Positions 58,566-64,000 of a DNA stretch of 64,000 nt are shown one piece after another. The position numbers were made by a program, and so were the translations under genes. Location of the stretch: NCBI RefSeq assembly GCF_965205175.1, contig NZ_OZ242038.1:744001-808000 (forward strand). Reading direction: 5' to 3'. The notes under the pieces are model-generated. The model was not told the origin of the DNA, did no database searches, and saw only the letters and a program-made list of their open reading frames with translations. This stretch comes from Poriferisodalis sp965205175. GTDB lineage: Bacteria > Actinomycetota > Acidimicrobiia > Acidimicrobiales > Poriferisodalaceae. Each line of letters opens with the position of its first letter. Position 1 is the first letter of the stretch.

Positions 58566-60014
58566 ATGATTCTGCTGGCGAGTGCTCTCGCAGCGGTGTC
58601 GGCGACTGCGTTGGCGTTGGCGTTGGTGATGGTGCGGAGCATGCGCGAGCGAGCCGTGGCCGCCGAGCGCCTGGAGTCCCAGGCTGCGATGGCGGCAGCG
58701 ACGACCGCGGCAGCCCGACGCGACGCGGCTCGGTGGCAGCTCGCGATTGACGAGCTTGCCGTCGGTGTGGTGTTGGCGGATGAGGACGGCAGCGTGTGCG
58801 CCACCAACGCCGTGGCGAACGAGATGCTCGCTGCCCGCGACGCGATGGCGCTCGTCGGTGCCGGGCTCGGCCAGCTGCTCGCGTCGGCCGGCGACGGCCG
58901 GGAGCGATCGCGAACCGTGAAGCTGACAGGTCCGCCGCCGCGGGTGATCGAGATCAGCGCGCGTCAGCTCGGCAGCGACAACGACCCGCTCGGCGCAGTG
59001 GCGGTGATGGCGGATCGCACCGAAGGGGTGCGCACCGACGAGGTGCGTCGAGACTTCGTGGCCAACCTGAGCCACGAGCTGCGCACACCGGTCGGGGCGA
59101 TCTCGCTGCTGGCCGAGACGCTCGCCGACGAAGGGGACCCGAAGGTGCGCTGCCGGCTCGTCGACCGCATCAGTGCGGAGGCCGACCGGGTGCGCCACAT
59201 CATCGACGATCTGCTGGAGCTGAGCCGGGTGGAGCTGGAGGGTTCGACGCGGCACGCGCCGGTGTCGGTGGTGCCGCTGCTGCGCGAGGTGGCCAAGCAG
59301 TATTCCGAGCACGCCCGCGAGCACGGCGTGTCACTGGTATTCCCACCCGATGCTGCCGGTGATGCTGAGCTGAGTGCAACGCACGCTCAGTCTCAGATCG
59401 TGCTGCACGCCGACCGCGGCCAGCTGCTGCGGGCGGTGGGCAACTTGGTCGACAACGCCATCAAGTACAGCGATCCCGGCGCGCAGGTCCGCTTGGCGGT
59501 CCTGCCCAGCTCCGACGCGCGGCCCTCAGCCGTGCTGGCTGAGGCCGACGCCTCGGTGACCCGCACCGGTCACCGAGCAGCGGGCCACCAAGATGCCTCC
59601 AGCGCAGGCTCGTCCGACAGCAGGGCTCGGTTTGATGCGGAAGCGCCGGCAGCACAGACGCAGGTCGATGAGACTCAGGGTGCCGCTTGGTGGGACATCG
59701 TGGTAGACGACCAAGGCATCGGCATACCCGCCGATGAGACTGAGCGGGTCTTCGAGCGCTTCTACCGTGTCGACAAGGCCCGGGCGCGAGCCACGGGCGG
59801 CACGGGTTTGGGCCTGAGCATTGTGCGCCACATCGCCATGAACCACGGCGGCGAGGTCATGCTGCACACCCGCGAGGGGGTCGGCACCAGATTCACGCTC
59901 AGGCTCCCCGCCTCGGGCGTACTCGAGCGCCGTGACGTCATTCGGCACGAACCCACAAGCGTCAGTCCGCTGCCGCGAACGAGCAGTCGTGAACGCGCGA
60001 CGGCAAACACATGA
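58566..60014 (+). CDS. senX3: sensor histidine kinase SenX3/PhoR-like
   Basis: A 482-residue kinase. One N-terminal membrane segment (about 3-24) is followed by a PAS-like domain (about 55-150), HisKA with His170 in ANLSHELRTPVGAISLLAE, and an HATPase with NLVDNAIKYS, DDQGIGIPADE and GGTGLGLSIV. A ~60-residue Ala/Ser/Asp-rich insertion sits inside the ATPase domain between the N-box region and the G1 box. It overlaps regX3 by ATGA. With PstS-PhoU it would sense phosphate limitation. Confidence 0.92.
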   Translation: MILLASALAAVSATALALALVMVRSMRERAVAAERLESQAAMAAATTAAARRDAARWQLAIDELAVGVVLADEDGSVCATNAVANEMLAARDAMALVGAGLGQLLASAGDGRERSRTVKLTGPPPRVIEISARQLGSDNDPLGAVAVMADRTEGVRTDEVRRDFVANLSHELRTPVGAISLLAETLADEGDPKVRCRLVDRISAEADRVRHIIDDLLELSRVELEGSTRHAPVSVVPLLREVAKQYSEHAREHGVSLVFPPDAAGDAELSATHAQSQIVLHADRGQLLRAVGNLVDNAIKYSDPGAQVRLAVLPSSDARPSAVLAEADASVTRTGHRAAGHQDASSAGSSDSRARFDAEAPAAQTQVDETQGAAWWDIVVDDQGIGIPADETERVFERFYRVDKARARATGGTGLGLSIVRHIAMNHGGEVMLHTREGVGTRFTLRLPASGVLERRDVIRHEPTSVSPLPRTSSRERATANT

Positions 60015-60733
60015 CGTCGGTGCTGGTCGTCGATGACGAGCCGTCGTTCACCGAAGCGCTCACGGTGGGCTTGCGACGCGAGGGATACGAGGTGCGAACT
60101 GCTGCCGACGGCCGCGCGGCACTGGCCGAGATCAGCGAGTCGGTACCCGACCTGGTGCTGCTGGACGTCATGCTGCCGGGCATGTCGGGTCTCGACGTGT
60201 GCCGTGAGATTCGCAAGCAGTCACGCGTACCGCTCATCATGGTGACCGCCCGAGGCGAAGAAATCGACGCTGTCGTCGGCCTGGAAGTGGGGGCCGACGA
60301 CTACGTGGCCAAGCCGTATCGGCTGCGCGAGCTGGTGGCCCGCATGCGCGCGGTGCTGCGCCGCGCAGGGGCTCAGCCGCCGACGTCCCCAGCGGATGCT
60401 GCCGAGACGGAAACGGCCCGTCTCGTCGAAGGCGATGTGGCGCTCGACATCGACCGGCACGAGGTGCGAGTGGGCGGCGAGCTGGTCGCCCTTGCGCTGA
60501 AGGAGTTCGAACTGCTCAGGTACCTGCTCGGGCGTGCCGGCAAGGTCGTGACCCGTGACAGCCTGATGCACAACGTGTGGGGCTACGACTACGTGGGCGA
60601 CACCAAGACGATCGATGTGCACGTCAAACGGCTGCGGGCCAAGATCGAAGACGACCCGGCGTCGCCGCAGCGCATCACCACAATTCGCGGTCTTGGCTAT
60701 CGCTACGAGCGTGCGTCGAACAATCCCGATTGA
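60011..60733 (+). CDS. regX3: phosphate response regulator RegX3/PhoB-like
   Basis: A 240-residue OmpR-family regulator. The receiver has acidic D8/D9, phospho-acceptor D52 in LVLLDVMLPGMSG and K102 in VAKPYRLREL. The winged helix has ALKEFELLRYLLGRAGKVVTRDSLM and TIDVHVKRLRAKIEDDP. It is coupled to senX3 and very likely binds the PHO box upstream of pstS. Confidence 0.94.
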   Translation: MTSVLVVDDEPSFTEALTVGLRREGYEVRTAADGRAALAEISESVPDLVLLDVMLPGMSGLDVCREIRKQSRVPLIMVTARGEEIDAVVGLEVGADDYVAKPYRLRELVARMRAVLRRAGAQPPTSPADAAETETARLVEGDVALDIDRHEVRVGGELVALALKEFELLRYLLGRAGKVVTRDSLMHNVWGYDYVGDTKTIDVHVKRLRAKIEDDPASPQRITTIRGLGYRYERASNNPD

Positions 60734-60745
60734 GACTGCCGGCTG

Positions 60746-62014
60746 ATGCAGCCGTTCACGTGGCTTGCCCGTGCCCACCTGCTCTCTGCGGCCGGCGACG
60801 CGTTGATCGCGATTGCGTTGGCCGGGTCGCTGTTCTTCAATCTCGACCCTGCGGCCGCCCGGCCCAAGGTGGCCCTGTATCTGCTGGTGACGATGGCCCC
60901 GTTCGCCGTGGTCGGTCCGTTGATCGGTCCATTGGTGGACCGCCGTCGCGGCGGTCGGCGGGGGATGATCATCAGCGCCGGCATCGCTCGCGCGGTCTTG
61001 GCGCTGTTGATGGTGCGACACCTGGACTCGCTGCTGTTGTTCCCTGAGGCGTTCGGCGCGCTCGTGGCAGGCAAGGCGTACCACGTCGCCAAGAGTGCCG
61101 TGGTGCCGGGGCTGGTGCGCGAGGAACGCGACTTGGTCGAAGCGAACTCGAAGCTGATGCTGCTCAGCGGGCTGGGCGGCGCGCTGGCTGCGGGGCCGGG
61201 TGTGTTGTTGAGCTTGATCTCCTCCCGCTGGGTGCTCGTGCTGGCGGCGGCGGTGTTCGTGTTGATGACGTTTCCGGCGGCTCGGCTGCCGCGCACCGCG
61301 ATTCGCCCGCGGCGCAGTGCCGGCCACGGCAGATCGCCCCGGTCTGAGCGGTCCGAGGTCGCACCTCGCCCGCCGTCCGCACCGCCGGTGGCATCGACTC
61401 GGCGCGGCGGGATGCTGCTGGCCGGCTCGGCGATGGGCGTCGTGCGGGCCATGACCGGCTTCACCTTGTTCCTGATCGCCTTCTGGTTGCGCAACGACGA
61501 CGCAGCGCCGTGGTGGTTCGGCTTCATGTTCACCGCCAGCGCAGTCGGACAGCTGCTCGGGGCCGTGTCTGCTCCGTTGCTGCGAAGCCGCATCCGAGAG
61601 GAGGTGTTGCTGGCCGGCACGCTGATGCTGGCAGCGGCGGTTTCGTTCTATGTGGCGACAGCGCCGGACCGCTTGTCTGTCCTGGTGCTGGCCTTAGTGA
61701 TGGGGTTGATGTCGGCGCTGGGCAAGCTGTGCTTCGACGCCATCGTGCAGCGCGACGAGGTGCCGGCTGACCGGGGGCGGACCTTCGCCCGCTTCGAGAC
61801 CCGCTTCCAGCTCATGTGGGTGGTCGGAGCGTTGGTGCCGGTGACTGTGCCCAGCGGCATCTTGCCGCTCCGGGCCGGCGCGGTGCTGTTGAGCATTGCC
61901 GGCATCGTCGCCGTGGTGCTGTACGCAGGCGGACTCTGGGCGCTGGCGCGTGGCCGACGGCCGCCGTCGGAGGTCATCGTAACTCGGGTGCGCACCAGGA
62001 TTCGTCGCGGCTGA
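60746..62014 (+). CDS. major facilitator superfamily transporter
   Basis: A 422-residue MFS-type protein with about 11-12 hydrophobic segments and a basic, Pro/Arg-rich central cytoplasmic loop (about 180-215). The early loop VGPLIGPLVDRRRGGRRGMI is the typical MFS A-motif region between helices 2 and 3. The substrate is unknown. It begins 12 nt after regX3, so it may be the last gene of the pst transcript. It converges on the DUF2342-type gene. Confidence 0.82.
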   Translation: MQPFTWLARAHLLSAAGDALIAIALAGSLFFNLDPAAARPKVALYLLVTMAPFAVVGPLIGPLVDRRRGGRRGMIISAGIARAVLALLMVRHLDSLLLFPEAFGALVAGKAYHVAKSAVVPGLVREERDLVEANSKLMLLSGLGGALAAGPGVLLSLISSRWVLVLAAAVFVLMTFPAARLPRTAIRPRRSAGHGRSPRSERSEVAPRPPSAPPVASTRRGGMLLAGSAMGVVRAMTGFTLFLIAFWLRNDDAAPWWFGFMFTASAVGQLLGAVSAPLLRSRIREEVLLAGTLMLAAAVSFYVATAPDRLSVLVLALVMGLMSALGKLCFDAIVQRDEVPADRGRTFARFETRFQLMWVVGALVPVTVPSGILPLRAGAVLLSIAGIVAVVLYAGGLWALARGRRPPSEVIVTRVRTRIRRG

Positions 62015-62046
62015 GATGCCGAAGGCTCGCGGTGGCGACCGCACGC

Positions 62047-63297
62047 CTAGTGAGCGTCGTTCAGGTCCAGTCGTGCCAGCCACAGGCCCGCAGCATCGAA
62101 CTCGTTCGGGGTGGGGAGTCCGCCAGGTTCGAAGAGGCGTGTCAGCCCCTCCCTGCCCGCGCGTTCGATCACGCCGGCAATGAAGCGCTCGCCGCGGCCG
62201 CGGGCCTCGGCACTGAGCCGGATGCCCAGCAGACGGTCGGCGTAGTCGGCCCCCTGCGTGCCCACGTCCCGCCGGCGGACAGCCTCGTTGAGCGCTTCGT
62301 ACCCGCCGATGAGGCGACGACCTGCCTGCGCGATCACGTCGTCGACGTAGGCGGTCAGCACGCTGATCAGCGTCTCGAGACGGCTGGTGTCGTCATGGCG
62401 GTCGTCGCGGGCCACGCCGAGCAGCAATTCGGGATTGCCGAAGATGCGCTGGAGCTGCTGGTGGAGCTGGCGGTGCATCTGCGATCGGGATTCTGGCGGG
62501 CTTCCGTCGCTGCCGAACCACCCAGAGAAATCCGGCCCGCCCAAGTGCTCTCCGCCTCGGTCCCCGAGGCCTAGATCGTCGAGGCCCAAGTCTGCGAGGC
62601 CGAGTTCTTCCACGTCCAAAGAGCGGTCCCGGGGGCGAAAACCCTCGATGTGGTGCCGCAACAGTGCCTCCAGTTGTCCTGCGATGTCCGGCTGGGCGAG
62701 CACGGCGTGCATCGCGTGCTCTCGGATGGCAGCCCACAGCATCACGTCGTCCGCTTCAAGGCTCCATTCGTCCGCAAATGCTGTGACATTGGCGGTCACG
62801 ATGAGCGTGCGCGGCATGGGGATCAACAGGTCCGAGTTGCCAAAGGCACCAGCCGCAAGGTGGCCCACCATCATGCCGGCGGTCATCGCCACCGTCATCG
62901 GGCTCATCATGGCGAGCAGGCCGGCGAACGGGTCTGGGCTCGTCGAGGCGTCCTGGCCGATGTCCTGGCTCAGCCTCTTGGACAGCCGGTCCATCAGCGG
63001 GCGCACGGCACCTAGAGCGTCGGTCGCCCATCCCGAGCGGGTGACCGGCTCGAGGCGCGGTGCGCCCTGCATCTGCGTGACGCGAGCCACGTGGAGCTCC
63101 GCGACGCGGCTGATCTCGCTCAGGCGATGCCGCTCGAGCGGATCCACGTTGTGCTCAGGCTTGCCGCCGCCGGCGAGCTGCGTGGCTGCCTGGCGGGCAC
63201 CTTCCCACAGGGCGGTCTCGCTGCCGCTCAGCAAGGATGCGATATCGCCGAGAAACGGTATGCCGGAGAACGGATGTCTGTCGTCATCGTCGGCCAC
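62047..63297 (-). CDS. DUF2342 (zincin-like) family protein with degenerate HExxH
   Basis: Actinobacterial protein family annotated as putative hydrolase or F420-associated zincin-like protein. The family start DRHPFSGIPFLGDIASLL and MSPMTVAMTAGMMVGHLA are visible. In the helix where relatives carry HExxH, this protein reads WAAIREHAMHAVL, so two zinc ligands appear changed. A Gly/Leu/Asp-rich insertion (LGLADLGLDDLGLGD) follows. GTG 63297 puts the start just before the conserved part; ATG 63414 and 63456 give unconserved Arg/Pro-rich extensions. Protease activity is doubtful. Confidence 0.72.
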   Translation of the reverse strand: MADDDDRHPFSGIPFLGDIASLLSGSETALWEGARQAATQLAGGGKPEHNVDPLERHRLSEISRVAELHVARVTQMQGAPRLEPVTRSGWATDALGAVRPLMDRLSKRLSQDIGQDASTSPDPFAGLLAMMSPMTVAMTAGMMVGHLAAGAFGNSDLLIPMPRTLIVTANVTAFADEWSLEADDVMLWAAIREHAMHAVLAQPDIAGQLEALLRHHIEGFRPRDRSLDVEELGLADLGLDDLGLGDRGGEHLGGPDFSGWFGSDGSPPESRSQMHRQLHQQLQRIFGNPELLLGVARDDRHDDTSRLETLISVLTAYVDDVIAQAGRRLIGGYEALNEAVRRRDVGTQGADYADRLLGIRLSAEARGRGERFIAGVIERAGREGLTRLFEPGGLPTPNEFDAAGLWLARLDLNDAH

Positions 63298-63447
63298 GTA
63301 GGCATGGTAGGGCCGGTCGCAGCGCTCAGGCGTGCGGTGCCGCGTGCCGCGCAGTGGACGATCAGGTGGTGACGTGGCCGGGCAGTCCAGGTCGGGCAAT
63401 ACTGGCGTTGTCATGCATCCCGTGACCGGCGTCTGAACGCGCATCCG

Positions 63448-64000
63448 ATGGCGCAACTGGCCGTGTCAGGTACGGGTGGCGTCATCGGCGCCCGGGTGTT
63501 GCATCGGCTCGCCCAGTCGTTCGACGTGCTGGACGCTGACGATGCGACCCACTTGGACCAGCATGCCCTCGAGCACGCCAACCGCGAGCACTACGAGTAC
63601 GACCTGGCCGGCGCCGACGCGTTGGTGTACTTGCGTCTGAGCGGTGACGTGACCTCGGATCGGATGCGCCGGGTGCTGGCCGCGGCGGACGAGGTGCGGC
63701 ATCTCACGCTGGTGTCGAGCGCCAGCGTGTACGGCGCCTGGCCGAACCATCCCACGCCGATCTCGGAGGACCTGCCGGTACGTCCCAACGCGGAAGCATC
63801 TTGGGCGACCCGTCACGGTCTCGCTGAGCGGATGGCGCTGGAGTGGGGCGGTGCGGCGCCGGAAGGCACCGCCCGCTCCGTGGCGATCCTGCGGCCGGCG
63901 CCGGTGGTGTCGAGCGGCATGGGCGGCCCGATCGGCGAGGCAATGCTTGCTGCCGCGCCGATCCGCACGGGCAGCGACGATCCGCCAGTGCAGTTCTTGC
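63448..64000 (+). CDS. NAD-dependent epimerase/dehydratase-like protein, truncated by the window end
   Basis: An open frame of 184 codons that runs off the right edge. It starts MAQLAVSGTGGVIGARVLHRL, an extended short-chain dehydrogenase nucleotide-binding start with GTGGVIG in place of GATGFIG. It continues with TLVSSASVYGAW (catalytic Ser/Tyr region) and LAERMALEWG, although the usual YxxxK appears as an altered ATRHGLAER. Sugar-nucleotide epimerase or reductase families fit. No stop is seen, so size and ending are unknown. Confidence 0.8.
   Translation, partial: MAQLAVSGTGGVIGARVLHRLAQSFDVLDADDATHLDQHALEHANREHYEYDLAGADALVYLRLSGDVTSDRMRRVLAAADEVRHLTLVSSASVYGAWPNHPTPISEDLPVRPNAEASWATRHGLAERMALEWGGAAPEGTARSVAILRPAPVVSSGMGGPIGEAMLAAAPIRTGSDDPPVQFL

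Overview
The window looks like chromosomal DNA of a high-GC actinobacterium. Three WhiB-family proteins, a SenX3/RegX3 pair under an actinobacterial-type PHO box, a GlnR-like orphan regulator beside two glutamine synthetases, an acyl-CoA carboxylase epsilon subunit, a DUF2342-type protein and frequent GTG starts all point that way. The combination of menaquinone synthesis, an ethylmalonyl-CoA mutase-like enzyme, a selenocysteine decoding set and a tad locus would fit a deep-branching class such as Acidimicrobiia. That placement is inference from gene content, not from a marker phylogeny.

Layout. Positions 51-7922 hold most of a menaquinone branch: menC, then menH-menD-menF on the minus strand. 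MenF carries an N-terminal MerR-type DNA-binding region. Between menC and menH sit a cytidine deaminase with an unknown C-terminal domain and, next to it, a stand-alone copy of that domain. Positions 8126-19950 are acyl-CoA metabolism: TetR regulator, acyl-CoA ligase, carboxyltransferase with epsilon subunit, CaiB-type CoA transferase and a B12-dependent mutase. An HTTM/DCC membrane protein and Aat are interspersed. Positions 20004-23877 carry a membrane cyclophilin and the lysC-asd pair. lysC is bracketed by two inverted copies of a ~125 bp hairpin-forming repeat. Positions 24095-25822 encode a large exported Calx-beta/Fn3-like protein with a G10 tract just before its start.

Positions 25964-37382 hold a dehydrogenase, tRNA-Pro(CGG), a single-domain response regulator, an NfeD-like protein, a WhiB protein, selB and selA, the Fe-S genes mrp and erpA, a very short molybdenum-hydroxylase-like fusion, and small enzymes. 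Positions 37457-40565 are a two-gene, lower-GC defence-like cassette: a C5 cytosine methyltransferase overlapping a GHKL ATPase with a C-terminal PD-(D/E)XK nuclease-like region. Positions 40562-47106 are nitrogen and NAD metabolism (glnR, glnA, glnII, nadE) plus a sigma-70 factor. tRNA-Sec (selC) lies at 47487-47582, so selA, selB and selC are all in this window. Positions 47718-51590 are a tad/Flp pilus locus. Two more whiB genes and tatA follow.

Positions 53488-60733 form a phosphate-starvation regulon in order: PHO box, pstS, pstC, pstA, pstB, phoU, senX3, regX3. An MFS transporter, a degenerate zincin-like protein and a truncated sugar-epimerase-like gene close the window.

The most unusual items are the methyltransferase/GHKL-nuclease cassette, the MerR-MenF fusion with a palindrome at its promoter, the inverted repeats around lysC, the cytidine-deaminase-linked unknown domain, and the abbreviated molybdenum-hydroxylase fusion.
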